Assembly (NCBI GenBank): GCA_001567115.1
Contig: LMZT01000111.1
Coordinates: 1-63,761, forward strand
DNA from: Candidatus Hinthialibacteria bacterium OLB16
GTDB taxonomy: Bacteria; Hinthialibacterota; Hinthialibacteria; OLB16
Reading direction: 5' to 3'
Length of the DNA stretch: 63,761 nucleotides
The notes beneath the pieces were generated by a model that was not told where the DNA came from, did not search any database, and worked only from the letters and a program-made list of their open reading frames with translations. Each line of letters opens with the position of its first letter. The stretch's first letter is position 1. Of the stretch, positions 54,301 to 62,857 are shown piece after piece. The translations under genes were made by a program, and so were the position numbers.

Positions 54301-54577
54301 CTGGGGGGAGTTCCTCACCCGAGATCACAAAATCGGAAAGAACCTGATACGGTTCAAATTGGCTCAGCTGGCACGAAGCAAAGGGAGTTTCCTCAGCCAG
54401 GACCAGCACATGGAGGTCTGAAAGGAAATCCCAATCACCCAGACAGGTGATTTTCAGATCGGCTTCCTGGACAAATGAATCCTCGCCAATCCCGGCAGCT
54501 GTGCCTGGGAAAAAGAGGAGCACAAAAAAACACCCAATAAGGAACCACCCGGTTGGAAAGGAGCCCATTTGTTTCAT
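51371..54577 (-). CDS. Large secreted protein: two Lcl/DUF1566 domains, beta-propeller, half dockerin
   Basis: A 1068-residue exported protein with a signal peptide (about residues 1-28). Residues about 230-350 and 355-490 are two Lcl_C/DUF1566 repeats (DLNSGRTWLVD ... DWRLPSVEEL ... YWTGT ... VLPVRS, and DAVTHLEWVRS ... DWRLPNRNEI ... VLPVRAG). A Thr/Pro linker (about 499-527) leads to an NHL-like beta-propeller (about 527-796; VRSGSNNRIEEYDREGNLIRQF, DGLAVLPNGNLVV). Ig/PKD-like modules follow. Residues about 1006-1031 have DLDGSHTVDALDLFLMSQMW, one dockerin-type calcium loop with no second copy. It is probably a surface or extracellular adhesion protein; its ligand is unknown. Confidence 0.78.
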   Translation of the reverse strand: MKQMGSFPTGWFLIGCFFVLLFFPGTAAGIGEDSFVQEADLKITCLGDWDFLSDLHVLVLAEETPFASCQLSQFEPYQVLSDFVISGEELPPASHCIELLAAVSQQFLERVQSDTRAIQEWTLQGPGIIHCRSKIRFALALGLLEPLVSLASLEGYTLGCCPLSRVWAVGGSENLDSPPAGLEFRLDYVPVTTPSVAPEGFIGMLRTGQTTIYNPGDDASYQRGLAQSLRMNGDGTLTDLNSGRTWLVDPAQAGINQTLPFDAARTACENLVFAGYEDWRLPSVEELSCLIDVSYPIYVHSIFSPLLETEMETYWTGTQASGDEQTAWAIDSAGGLNLFSNYSSFHVLPVRSDAPPASLADRFKISADGSTVFDAVTHLEWVRSPEDAGISGGCSFEEAISRCEDLVYAGSSDWRLPNRNEIHSLVARLGGGQTAFVDVIDAIHAEYWTSTKSLHPLRPFPWVFEARTGSINGRDYWYEGPMVLPVRAGLTTLACDEDSGDPTPTPVSAPTLTPTSTPTPHGPPGPVHPGGHVLVRSGSNNRIEEYDREGNLIRQFGDFQNPSAYVWIPSWGLLVATDKGLFAFDPDTREPQGLFCSYEGPAGFLKDAIRGVSGDLFLAHNSDHSIFRVDAHTGEMKGTFIRDPHLANPDGLAVLPNGNLVVTSGGYGGTQLLEFDGTSGQFVRVLLDDDQIASPFDIERAEGNGDLFVSSRAHSCVVVVDSSSGQVKRTLGKGILSSPTGLLSTPDRHLLVADFETGRIHEFDSESGEHIGVFATVSANGPVFLGYIPGGPFNLPPSPPTVRLEPQQPLTSDDILCHATGSIDPEQLAVTYQYQWLIDGKSIESVTGPVLGNEWTHRDEVIECRVKASDGEQLSRESSDQVAILNTPPSLPVIRILPEFPSPADGLAVWFDTLSTDADGDEMVYLFEWYESPEGILWQRRPEISGNLRPFYPGEAALSGLYTRFTQGGEHWRVKVTPVELWTLQSKQIAVENLEDLPSVIREVVILYDLDGSHTVDALDLFLMSQMWYSEKAQVKENLRYMVFDPALPDTSLFTVQRFLDYLSQIKK

Positions 54578-54707
54578 GGGACCAAACCTTCTTTTTTCAG
54601 GATGGCTCTCTGTTCTGGAGAGAGCGGAGTTGGGCGGAAAGATATTCTGGCAATCCGAAATTATATCTCTATTCTCAAGGATACATCGAACAGGCTGCGG
54701 GTCAATC

Positions 54708-54741
54708 CAAAAAAAGGGTGGCTTTGAGGGCCACCCTTTTC
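54708..54741 (-). terminator. Rho-independent terminator of the ABC/DUF4340 operon
   Basis: On the minus strand AAAAGGGTGGC and GCCACCCTTTT pair around CCTCAAA, and a run of seven T follows, 26 bases after the DUF4340 stop. The stem resembles the terminator at 38220-38253 in its AAAGGGTG/CACCCTTT core. Confidence 0.85.
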
Positions 54742-54766
54742 GGATCGGGTATCTGGCTGGTCTGTT

Positions 54767-56380
54767 TTACTGGCCCGCAGGTGATGAATTCGTGGCTGGA
54801 GGAACCACAGCCGGCGCGGGTGCTGTCCCGGTTGCATCAACTGGGGGAGCCGGTGGGGGCACAGCAGCCTCAGAAGTCCCCGTGGCGGGAACCGGCGGGG
54901 GCGCCGGGACTTCTGTCGGAGGACTTTGCGGAGGCGGCGCAGCCGATTCGCCGGTTGCAGGAGCCGGCTGGGCAGCTTTCAGAGCCGCTGAAACCCGCTC
55001 CTTTTCAGAGGAAGCGACCAGGCTGAGGACATCCTTGCGGACCGCATCGTAGAGCTTCCTGTCAACCAGGAAACGGTCCGGGGCATCCTGCCATGCGGCA
55101 TACACTTTTCCATCCTCCTCCTTGCCGAACAGGATGATTTCACTCTTGTCCTTGCCGGCGGCCTTGAGAATCAGGCGGGGGTTGTCGAGGCCCAGGTCGG
55201 CATCGCTGCCTTTGCCATCGGCGAATCCGAGGATTTTATTGTCATTGAAAGCACGGAGAATCGCCTCGATGGCATCCCGTTCACCCGTGGCATCCTGCGG
55301 AGCCACCACACGCCATTTGCCATCCTTTTTAACCGCCGAGTAAAGCAGCTGATGCTCGGCTGTCGCTGAGAGCAGATCGGTGTTCCATGTTTCCAGGGAC
55401 AGGGCCTTCTTCGGGCGCAGCTCATCAGGATGTTTTGGCTGGTCGGTGAAGAACTCTTTGGCCAGAACAAACAGCGAATCGGTTCCTTCACGCTTGCCGA
55501 CATAGCCTTTTTCTTTCAGATCGAATGCACCGATATAGAAGGTCTGGGCATTCTGTCCGGTGAAAACTTTATAACGGGTCGCCGAGGCGAGTTGGTCGGG
55601 AGCCAGCCCCAGCTTGGAGATCTCTTCCGGGCTGACATTGTCGATGATATTCGAGGCATCATTGCCCAGCTTGTCCACCATCTTGCGCAGCTGAGCGGAA
55701 TCAAGGCGCGCCTTGAAGGGTTCGACCAGGTTCCAGTTTTCCCCTTCACCCTTTTCAGCCACGATATTCAGGTCTTTTTTGCTGACCTCGACCCGTGTGA
55801 TCTTCTTGTCATCGAAGCGCACATCCAGGACCTTGCGATTGCGCAGATCCCGCAGTTCCTTCGATGCGCTGGAAACAATCGCCTGAGGAATCATGAAGGC
55901 CTTGCCATCTTTTTCTGAACTGAGGGCATAGACCTTGTCTTTTCCACCCGGCGGGTTATGGCCGAAGTCAAAAGTGACCTCTCTGGAGCCGGTGCGGATT
56001 GTGGCGGCGATCTCCAGTCCAGCCGGTTTCAGCCCCCAGTTCTGGAGATCGGCATCGGACAGAGTTTTTCCTTCATCAGGGAAAGTCCGGTCGATCTGTG
56101 CCGAGGTCAGATTGTCGGCGATGCTGTTCCAGGCATATTTATCACCCGGCCAGGCGACCGGTTCGGTGATCTTCCACTCTTCACCATCCCGTTCGGCCTT
56201 GACAGTCTGCCCTTTCCGGGTGACCGCCAGCTTCATGACATCCTTGGATTCAGCCACAAGGAAGTCTTTGGTTTCCGCCTCTTTTTTCTTTTCTTCTGCG
56301 ACTTTTTCCTTGTCTTTGATGAAGAAAAAGATCAGCAGCCCTGCAATGACAGCCAGTAGGATTGTCTTTTTCGGGTTCAT
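54767..56380 (-). CDS. DUF4340 domain protein
   Basis: A 537-residue membrane-anchored protein. One N-terminal helix (ILLAVIAGLLIFFFI) is followed by a Lys/Glu-rich stretch and three DUF4340-type beta-alpha units (VTRKGQTVKAERDGEEWKITEPVAWPGDKYAWNSIADNL is split across the first). Typical WKITEPV, WNLVEPF and WRVVAPQ strands occur in order. The end is a Pro/Ala-rich tail. Its start overlaps the stop of the GldG-like gene by 4 bases. Proteins of this family accompany GldG-like ABC components; their role is not established. Confidence 0.86.
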   Translation of the reverse strand: MNPKKTILLAVIAGLLIFFFIKDKEKVAEEKKKEAETKDFLVAESKDVMKLAVTRKGQTVKAERDGEEWKITEPVAWPGDKYAWNSIADNLTSAQIDRTFPDEGKTLSDADLQNWGLKPAGLEIAATIRTGSREVTFDFGHNPPGGKDKVYALSSEKDGKAFMIPQAIVSSASKELRDLRNRKVLDVRFDDKKITRVEVSKKDLNIVAEKGEGENWNLVEPFKARLDSAQLRKMVDKLGNDASNIIDNVSPEEISKLGLAPDQLASATRYKVFTGQNAQTFYIGAFDLKEKGYVGKREGTDSLFVLAKEFFTDQPKHPDELRPKKALSLETWNTDLLSATAEHQLLYSAVKKDGKWRVVAPQDATGERDAIEAILRAFNDNKILGFADGKGSDADLGLDNPRLILKAAGKDKSEIILFGKEEDGKVYAAWQDAPDRFLVDRKLYDAVRKDVLSLVASSEKERVSAALKAAQPAPATGESAAPPPQSPPTEVPAPPPVPATGTSEAAVPPPAPPVDATGTAPAPAVVPPATNSSPAGQ

Positions 56381-58053
56381 ACGTACCTCAGCCTCCTGTA
56401 AAGCCCGACCAGGATCCCGACACCCGGAATCAGAATGAAGGGAATCAGGACAACGAGAAGATTTCTGACCAGCGCTTTCTGGTCGGCGGTGAGAATCACA
56501 CTGGTGTTGTCGGCTTCCCTCTCACGGATGGTGATGAGGTCAACCTGTCCGGTCAGCCAGTTGAAGATATTCAGGGCGAAGTCGAGCTGGCCACGGCTGA
56601 TGGATCCGCCGCGCTTGCCGCTCATGCCTCCATTGGTGAGAAAATCGGAGTCTCCAGCGATAATCACCTTGCCATGCCGGTTGGGGTTCTGGATATCCGG
56701 TTTTCCATCCGGAACTTTGGCCAGATCCAGATCGGCAGCCACAACAAGCGCCACCGGGCCGGCTTTATCACGGCTGGAATCAAAGATGTTCTCCGCAGTG
56801 GCGGTTTCAGAACTGAGAGATTTCGGATCGGCTTCAGCCCAGGAATAAGGCAGGCCGGTTCCCTGCAGGTTCCCGCCTTTGGATTCAGCCAGGATCGTCA
56901 AAGTAATGCCTTCCGGAGGTGACGGGATGCGATTGATGGTGCGTGCTTCGATTAAGGTCACTGAAGAATTGCCGAGATCCTTGGTGATCTCGTGGCTTGG
57001 GTCGAACTTGTCGATGCCGACAGTCTGGCTGGGGCGCGCAGTCATATTCCCGCGCAGCAGATCCTCGAGGGAGGTTGCCCCGACCGCCATTTCGATGACC
57101 ACATTATCTCCGACTTCCACACCGAAATCCTTGAGTGCGGCGGCGGTAAGGGGGCACATTCCCGGATCCAGCGCCACCAGCAGCGACCCGCCACTGAGGA
57201 CAAAACGCTTCAATGATGCGATTTCGGTCTCGGTGAGATCCTCTTCCGGCCCGATCAACGCAACAATATCGGCATCGGGCGGTATTTCCGCAGCGGCTCC
57301 GAGGCGAAGCGGGTTGGCATTTATATTTTCTTCAGAGAGGAAATTTTTGAGGTGAGCCAGCCCGGTCGGGCCTTCGCTCTCCAGCTTGCGCTCATTGTGG
57401 CCCACCAGGAAATAGGCGGTGACCGCTTCGCGGTGGGTCACCTTTTTAATGGCATTGCTGATGTCTTCCTGCTTGAGGCCTTTGGCTTTTTCGCGGAAGG
57501 GCTGGCCATTGACATCCACTTCGGTGATCAGGGTTGGCTCCATCGGCGAATTGAGCAGGGCCTGGTATTTGAGCGCGGTTTCATAGTTTTCAGAGGCATC
57601 CAGGAGCTGGTAGGTGACCTTCTCATTGCGCCGGGCATATTCATCGAGGAGGGTTTTGACCGCCTCGAATTCACCGGAACTGCGGTTGAGAGTCGGGTAG
57701 AAAAGCAGGATGTTCACTTTGGTCTGGAGGTTGTCGAGGATGCTGGCAGTCTGGTTATCGAGGGCATACTTGCCGGTCACTGACAGATCCCAGGTCTTGT
57801 CCCGATTCTGGGCGATCAGGTAAACCACCACCAGAATGGCCACCATGAAAACACTCATCAGGATGGCATTCAGGCCATACATGGTGGAGCGTTTGGCCAT
57901 CTCACGCAGGTTGGTGAGAATATAGACACCGACCACCGCCACACCAGCGATAAGAATGTAGGTTGGATAAGGCAGGTTTCCGGTGTTGAGCAGAGAGAAA
58001 ACCACGCCACAGACAATCAGCGCTATTCCGAGTATCAGCATTTTGGATTTCAT
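56377..58053 (-). CDS. GldG-like ABC transporter auxiliary protein
   Basis: A 558-residue membrane protein of the GldG family (ABC-type uncharacterised transport domain). Membrane helices lie at about residues 5-20, 28-45 and 60-80, and a final one precedes the C terminus. The central domain has VTYQLLDASEN, EAVTAYFLVGHNERK and IVALIGPEEDLTETEIASLKRFVLSGGSLLVALDPGM-type sequence, as in GldG. The ATG at 58053 (MKSKMLILG) has GGAGG upstream; an in-frame start at 58137 would overlap the permease gene. It lies between the permease and DUF4340 genes. Confidence 0.9.
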   Translation of the reverse strand: MKSKMLILGIALIVCGVVFSLLNTGNLPYPTYILIAGVAVVGVYILTNLREMAKRSTMYGLNAILMSVFMVAILVVVYLIAQNRDKTWDLSVTGKYALDNQTASILDNLQTKVNILLFYPTLNRSSGEFEAVKTLLDEYARRNEKVTYQLLDASENYETALKYQALLNSPMEPTLITEVDVNGQPFREKAKGLKQEDISNAIKKVTHREAVTAYFLVGHNERKLESEGPTGLAHLKNFLSEENINANPLRLGAAAEIPPDADIVALIGPEEDLTETEIASLKRFVLSGGSLLVALDPGMCPLTAAALKDFGVEVGDNVVIEMAVGATSLEDLLRGNMTARPSQTVGIDKFDPSHEITKDLGNSSVTLIEARTINRIPSPPEGITLTILAESKGGNLQGTGLPYSWAEADPKSLSSETATAENIFDSSRDKAGPVALVVAADLDLAKVPDGKPDIQNPNRHGKVIIAGDSDFLTNGGMSGKRGGSISRGQLDFALNIFNWLTGQVDLITIREREADNTSVILTADQKALVRNLLVVLIPFILIPGVGILVGLYRRLRYV

Positions 58054-58057
58054 TGGT

Positions 58058-58882
58058 TCAGGCCCTCCAGCGATGGGACTCAAGCGATCGCATGGTGATA
58101 AACAGGGAGCCCACCATGACACACAGGTAGAAAACAATATCCGAAAGGTGCACCAGCCCTTTGTAGAGGTCGGAGCTGCGGTTGGTCAGAGACACCGCTT
58201 CGGCAACCTTTTTCCACTGCTCGGGGATGTTGTCACCCTGGGCAGCCCAGCCCACCACCCACATGAACAGCAGCAGGGTGAAGGTCAGCGCAGCCGAGAC
58301 GATCTGGTTCTCGGTCAATGCCGAGAAAATGAACCCGATGGCGATGCAGGCCGCTCCAAACAGGTAAAAACCGAGGATCGCCGAGGATGCCGGCTTCCAG
58401 GCCACCACACCACCCTCTTTCGAGAAGAAGTCCGGGATCATCAGGTAAAAAACCACCAGGAGGGCCATCAGGGTGAAGACCACCATGCTGGCCATGTATT
58501 TGGCCAGGACCACCTGGAGATCCGAGAGCGGGTAGGTGTACAGCAGCTCGATGGTCCCCTGCCGCTTTTCTTCCGAAATCGCCCGCATGGTCAGCAGCGG
58601 CACCAGGAAGATCAGCACAATCGACAGGGTCCCGAAATAGCCGGGAATAATCAGATCGGTGAAATTCGGAACCGGGAAATTCTGATTCATCATCATCGGG
58701 TTCTGCTGCATCTGCATCTGTATCATGGGATACTGCTCGCAGTATTCGGAGAACTGGAACAGAAACCCGATGGCATAGAACCAGGCACTGAGGAATGAGA
58801 AAATCACCAGAACCACATAGGCAATCGGTGATGTGAAATACTGTTTGACTTCTCTTTTGAAGATAGCGAGAAAGGCTTTCAC
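58058..58882 (-). CDS. ABC-2 type permease, GldF-like
   Basis: A 274-residue permease with six hydrophobic helices. AIFKREVKQYFTSPIAYVVLVIF begins the protein, and LLTMRAISEEKRQGTIELLYTYPLSD is the conserved cytoplasmic segment of GldF-like permeases. The GTG start overlaps the ATPase stop in GTGA, so the two are translationally coupled. Together with the ATPase and GldG-like protein it should form an ABC exporter or envelope-remodelling complex. Confidence 0.92.
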   Translation of the reverse strand: MKAFLAIFKREVKQYFTSPIAYVVLVIFSFLSAWFYAIGFLFQFSEYCEQYPMIQMQMQQNPMMMNQNFPVPNFTDLIIPGYFGTLSIVLIFLVPLLTMRAISEEKRQGTIELLYTYPLSDLQVVLAKYMASMVVFTLMALLVVFYLMIPDFFSKEGGVVAWKPASSAILGFYLFGAACIAIGFIFSALTENQIVSAALTFTLLLFMWVVGWAAQGDNIPEQWKKVAEAVSLTNRSSDLYKGLVHLSDIVFYLCVMVGSLFITMRSLESHRWRA

Positions 58883-59898
58883 TGGCGTGGCACCTCCACA
58901 TGGGATGATTCCGAAATCACCATACCCTCAGCCGAATCGCTTTCACGGGCATTTTCAGCGCTGATGCTGCGGATGAAGACATCCTCCAGGGTGATTTCTC
59001 GTGAACGCAGGTCGATCAGCTCGGCGCCGCTGTCGGTGATGGCCCTGGCCACCTTGCCACGCAGATCGGGTTCGGTGGGGAGACCCACCCGCAGCACCTG
59101 TCCCTGATCGGAGCGCCCATTGCTCTTTTCCGTGTCACGGGCCACATTGCGCACTCCGGGGATCGCTCGAACTATGTTTTCAACACGATCCACATCACCG
59201 CGCACTGTCGCCAGGATTTCGGTATTGGTGGCATTCTGCTGAGTCAGGTTGGCCAGAGTGTCTGCAGCAATGATCCTGCCCTGGTGGATGATCACCACAC
59301 GGTTGCAGGTCATGCTGACTTCCGGGAGGATGTGTGTGGACAGGATCACTGTCCGCCTGCCGGAAAGATCTTTGACCAGGGAACGGATTTCCTTGATCTG
59401 CTTGGGGTCAAGCCCGACTGTCGGCTCATCCAGGATCAGCACCTCCGGGTCATTGACCAGCGCCTGGGCCAGGCCGACACGCTGGCGGTAGCCTTTGGAG
59501 AGCTTCTTGATCAGCCGGTGGCGCATCGTTTCGAGGCCACAATCCGACACCACCTTGTTGACCGCCTGTTTGCGGTCCCTCCCGGAGATTCCCTTGATCT
59601 GGGCGGCAAAATCCAGGTAGGAATCCACCGACATGTCGGTGTAAAGCGGAACATTCTCCGGCAGGTAGCCGATTCGCTTGCGCACTTCATCGAGTTGATT
59701 GAAGACATCGAATCCGGCCACACGCGCTGTTCCCGATGTTGCCGGGAAATATCCGGTCAGAATCCGCATGGTGGTTGTTTTACCGGCCCCGTTCGGCCCG
59801 AGAAATCCAAGGATTTCTCCCTTTTCCACATGGAAACTGACATCCCGGATTGCGGCTACCGAACCATAAAATTTGCACAGATTCTCAACTTCTATCAT
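58879..59898 (-). CDS. ABC transporter ATP-binding protein, GldA-like
   Basis: A 339-residue ATPase with Walker A GPNGAGKTTTMR, Q-loop region YLPENVPLY, signature LSKGYRQRVGLAQAL, Walker B VLILDEPTVGLDP and the H-loop LSTHILPE. The C-terminal extension of about 110 residues includes IDLRSREITLEDVFI, common in GldA/CcmA-like ATPases. The ATG at 59898 is preferred: GGAAAGGAGG lies 6 bases upstream, whereas the TTG at 59904 lies inside that site. It heads the operon. Confidence 0.94.
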   Translation of the reverse strand: MIEVENLCKFYGSVAAIRDVSFHVEKGEILGFLGPNGAGKTTTMRILTGYFPATSGTARVAGFDVFNQLDEVRKRIGYLPENVPLYTDMSVDSYLDFAAQIKGISGRDRKQAVNKVVSDCGLETMRHRLIKKLSKGYRQRVGLAQALVNDPEVLILDEPTVGLDPKQIKEIRSLVKDLSGRRTVILSTHILPEVSMTCNRVVIIHQGRIIAADTLANLTQQNATNTEILATVRGDVDRVENIVRAIPGVRNVARDTEKSNGRSDQGQVLRVGLPTEPDLRGKVARAITDSGAELIDLRSREITLEDVFIRSISAENARESDSAEGMVISESSHVEVPRQ

Positions 59899-60211
59899 CC
59901 GCAACCTCCTTTCCCCATCTGTAATGGGAATTCTTAATCAGTATTTCTTTTCATGGCTCCACAAACACCTCTCTGCTGCGGGGTCATCCCTTCAGCTGGC
60001 TGCCCGGCTGTGTGAGAGAAATTGAGGCTTCACTGTCAGGTGGGAGATTTACAGTGTCATTGTGACCATCGACCTCGTAGAACCATGTGCTGTAACATTT
60101 TCATGAGCAAGAAGCCCTGCAAATCAGGCTGGTATTCGCATAGTTAACACAATTTCAACGATCCAGTCTCTGCCTCTGTAACGCCCCGTGGAGAGATCGT
60201 GAACCTTTGCG
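59899..60211 (-). other. Long leader of the ABC operon
   Basis: About 300 bases between the predicted transcription start (near 60205) and the ATPase start. I see no small ORF with a ribosome binding site, no recognised riboswitch and no strong terminator hairpin. It is unusually long for such an operon and may hold unrecognised RNA regulation. Confidence 0.4.
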
Positions 60212-60240
60212 GATATATAAACTTTCACTTTTCTTGTCAA
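60212..60240 (-). promoter_or_regulatory. Sigma70 promoter of the ABC operon
   Basis: On the minus strand TTGACA (60235-60240) and TATATC (60212-60217) are separated by exactly 17 bases. It lies 35 bases downstream of the mutY stop, so the ABC operon has its own promoter. Confidence 0.65.
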
Positions 60241-60274
60241 GACAACCTCTCTTTTCTCCTTGAAGCTGACCAAT

Positions 60275-61435
60275 TCAGTCAGCAATCAGGAATGGGATAA
60301 TTTTCTTCTGGTAGGAGGGCAGTGCTTCGAGGTGCAGATCTGTGGTTTTCACCCAACGGAAATCATTGCCGCAGAGAAAATCTGCCGAGACTTCGGTTCT
60401 CAAAAAAAGGGTTGAGATCTGGCGGAAAGTGACCCCATGTTTCAATCGGTGAAATTCCCGCCAATCAGCTACGCTGATTCCTGGAAACTCTGAGTGTAAC
60501 CCGGCGGTGGCCGGCTGATCCTTTGCGGCCGATTCAATCCATCTCCAAGGGAACTGCCACATGCCAGGGTACAGATTTTCGTGGTTTGAGCTGGAGAGCA
60601 ACCAGGAGCCCTGTTTTTCAATCAGGAACACCAGCTCTTCCAGGCGGACTTTCCGGCTGGAGCGGGTTTTCACCGGAAAAGAAGCCGAATTTCCCTGCTG
60701 AAAGGCCTGGCAATACGCCCGGATCGGGCAGGCAGGACAGGAAGGGTTTTGAGGAAGACAGAGAGTCGCCCCCAGCTCCATCAAGGCCTGGTTGAAGGTC
60801 CCCGCTCCGGATTCAGGAACCAGGTGCTCTGCAATTTTCCAGATCACCGCCTTGCCATGAGCTGTGGAGAGATCTTCCTGGCAACAGAAGACTCGCGCCA
60901 GGACTCTTTCCACATTCCCATCCACCACGGCGCTGGGGATATCGAAAGCGATGCTCAGAATCGCTCCGGCGGTGTATTCACCGATCCCCGGCAGCGACAG
61001 CAGCTGCTTCCTGTCCCGCGGGAACCTTCCCTGGTGGCTGTTTGCCACCTCTCTGGCCAGAGCCAGCAGGTAATGCGCACGGCGATAATACCCAAGCCCT
61101 GACCAGTGCCTGAGAACCTCCTCTTCCGAAGACTCTGCCAGGGATTCGAGAGTCGGAAAGGCAGCCATGAAGCACTCGAAAAAAGGGATGACCTTGGACA
61201 CCTGGGTCTGCTGAAGCATCAACTCCGAGACCACAATCGCATAAGGATCTCTGGTGCGGCGCCAGGGGAGATCTCTCTGAGCAGTTTCAAACCAGCCCCT
61301 CAGCGCAGCCTGGAAACCCCGGCAAAAGCCAGCTGTGATGTCCGGCAGGCTGTTTTCGAAGGGAGTCCCGGATGCGGAGTTCTGATCGGGCCGGGGGCTT
61401 GTTTTTTTCCGCAGCAAGGACTGTTTGCCCTTCAA
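60275..61435 (-). CDS. mutY: A/G-specific adenine glycosylase
   Basis: A 386-residue DNA repair enzyme that removes adenine mispaired with 8-oxoguanine. It has LPWRRTRDPYAIVVSELMLQQTQV, the helix-hairpin-helix LPGIGEYTAGAI with the catalytic aspartate in VDGNVERVLARVF, and the [4Fe-4S] pattern C-x6-C-x2-C-x5-C in CLPQNPSCPACPIRAYC. The C-terminal NUDIX-like 8-oxoG recognition domain (MWQFPWRW, HRLKHGVTFRQI) is present. It starts with TTG overlapping the upstream stop as TTGA. The N-terminal 35 residues before the core are unusual. Confidence 0.95.
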   Translation of the reverse strand: MKGKQSLLRKKTSPRPDQNSASGTPFENSLPDITAGFCRGFQAALRGWFETAQRDLPWRRTRDPYAIVVSELMLQQTQVSKVIPFFECFMAAFPTLESLAESSEEEVLRHWSGLGYYRRAHYLLALAREVANSHQGRFPRDRKQLLSLPGIGEYTAGAILSIAFDIPSAVVDGNVERVLARVFCCQEDLSTAHGKAVIWKIAEHLVPESGAGTFNQALMELGATLCLPQNPSCPACPIRAYCQAFQQGNSASFPVKTRSSRKVRLEELVFLIEKQGSWLLSSSNHENLYPGMWQFPWRWIESAAKDQPATAGLHSEFPGISVADWREFHRLKHGVTFRQISTLFLRTEVSADFLCGNDFRWVKTTDLHLEALPSYQKKIIPFLIAD

Positions 61436-62802
61436 GGCAAATCTCCGCCGGATGAGACCCGAAGCAGAGGCTGTTTGCCATCACCGGTGTGCGGGATGGA
61501 GTCCACAAGGGTGTAATCCACCTGCATGCTCCCTTCCAGGGACTTTAAAATCCTGCGGCACATTTCTTCACCGAGGGAGTGGGTGAAGCTGCTTCCGGGC
61601 ACGATCAGAAGATGCAGGCGGTCCTTTCCGGTCACAACAATCTGGAATTGGCGGATCTCCTGGCCGTAATCCTCGAAAAGGAGTGTGAAGTAGTGCACTG
61701 AAAGATGCTTTCCATGAGGCGTGATGACCTGGTCGGCAAGCCGCCCGGCCACTCTTTTCCAGCAGTGCAGGCCAAGGCCTCCCGGCGCTGCTGCATCCAT
61801 GCAGGGTTCCACCAGGTCACCGGTATCATAGCGGATGAAGGGCATCGCATGGTTCGAGAAACAGGTCAGCACAAGCCTTTTCAGGCCTTTGGAATCGGGA
61901 GGGTGGGTGTCGAGATACTCGGCATAAAAATCCTCCATCGAGTAGCACATCCGATCCTCGGCACACGAAAAAGCCACCCGGCCGAATTCACGGCTGCCAT
62001 AGGCATTGATGACCGGGACCTGGAAGGCCTTTTTGAGGATCTGCCTGTGCTCTTCGGTCAGGGTTTCACCGGAAACCACGACCGCACGCAGATGCGGGAA
62101 ACTCCACCCCTCCTCCAGCACGAGATGGGCGAGATAGACCGCACTGCTGGTATAGGCTTCAAGAGCAGCCAGGTGCTCTTTTTTCATCCATGAAAGGCAT
62201 TCCCATGCCTTTTCAGGAGAGAGATCGAAAGCCAGCACTTCCCTGCGCCCCAGAATTTTCTGGATAAAGAAACTCCTGGTGCTTTCACTTCCCGCTGTGG
62301 GAACTCTGCCTGCACCCCACAGTTTCAGGTAGGGGTTTCCGGGCTGAATTCCCCAGTGGGACATCTCACGAAAGTAGCGTGCGATTTTCGCCCCATTGAA
62401 GGCCCGGTCGACTACAAACTGAAAAGGCTCCCCGGTCGACCCGCTGGTGCTGTAGGGCAGGCGCTCTCGCGGAGGCACCGCCTGTGAGAGAAACTTTTCA
62501 AGCGGGAAGGAGCGTATGATCTGTTTGTTCAGAAGCGGCAGCTGCTCCAGCTGTTCCGCAGAGCCAAACCGTTCAGGCGCGAGATGGTGATCACCCAGCC
62601 ACTCCCGGTAAAATGGCACAGTATCGAAGGCATGCCTGAGAATCGCCTGGAGCCTGCCTCTCTGCATCTTTTCGAGTGTGCTGCGGGGGAAAAACTGGCT
62701 TTTCAGGAGGGCGCGATACCTCCGGTAAAAGGCTGTCCTCGAGTGGAGAGAAGCCAGGGGCAGAAAAAGACGCTGAATCATGGAAGGGGGCAGATTCATC
62801 AT
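61432..62802 (-). CDS. PaaK/CapK-like adenylate-forming ligase
   Basis: A 456-residue protein of the phenylacetate-CoA ligase/CapK branch of adenylating enzymes. The phosphate-binding loop is YSTSGSTGEPFQF, and VINAYGSREFGRVAFSC and FIRYDTGDLVEPC are the later ATP-binding motifs. LRAVVVSGETLTEEHR precedes them. Members without a thiolation partner often occur in capsule or lipid biosynthesis clusters; the substrate cannot be inferred here. It is flanked by UPF0173 upstream and mutY downstream (overlapping), so all three may be co-transcribed. Confidence 0.88.
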   Translation of the reverse strand: MMNLPPSMIQRLFLPLASLHSRTAFYRRYRALLKSQFFPRSTLEKMQRGRLQAILRHAFDTVPFYREWLGDHHLAPERFGSAEQLEQLPLLNKQIIRSFPLEKFLSQAVPPRERLPYSTSGSTGEPFQFVVDRAFNGAKIARYFREMSHWGIQPGNPYLKLWGAGRVPTAGSESTRSFFIQKILGRREVLAFDLSPEKAWECLSWMKKEHLAALEAYTSSAVYLAHLVLEEGWSFPHLRAVVVSGETLTEEHRQILKKAFQVPVINAYGSREFGRVAFSCAEDRMCYSMEDFYAEYLDTHPPDSKGLKRLVLTCFSNHAMPFIRYDTGDLVEPCMDAAAPGGLGLHCWKRVAGRLADQVITPHGKHLSVHYFTLLFEDYGQEIRQFQIVVTGKDRLHLLIVPGSSFTHSLGEEMCRRILKSLEGSMQVDYTLVDSIPHTGDGKQPLLRVSSGGDLP

Positions 62803-62857
62803 TCGGAAAGGTCCCCTGCGCCGTGAGTGGCCATAGCAGCAAGTGGCTCGTTAATCG

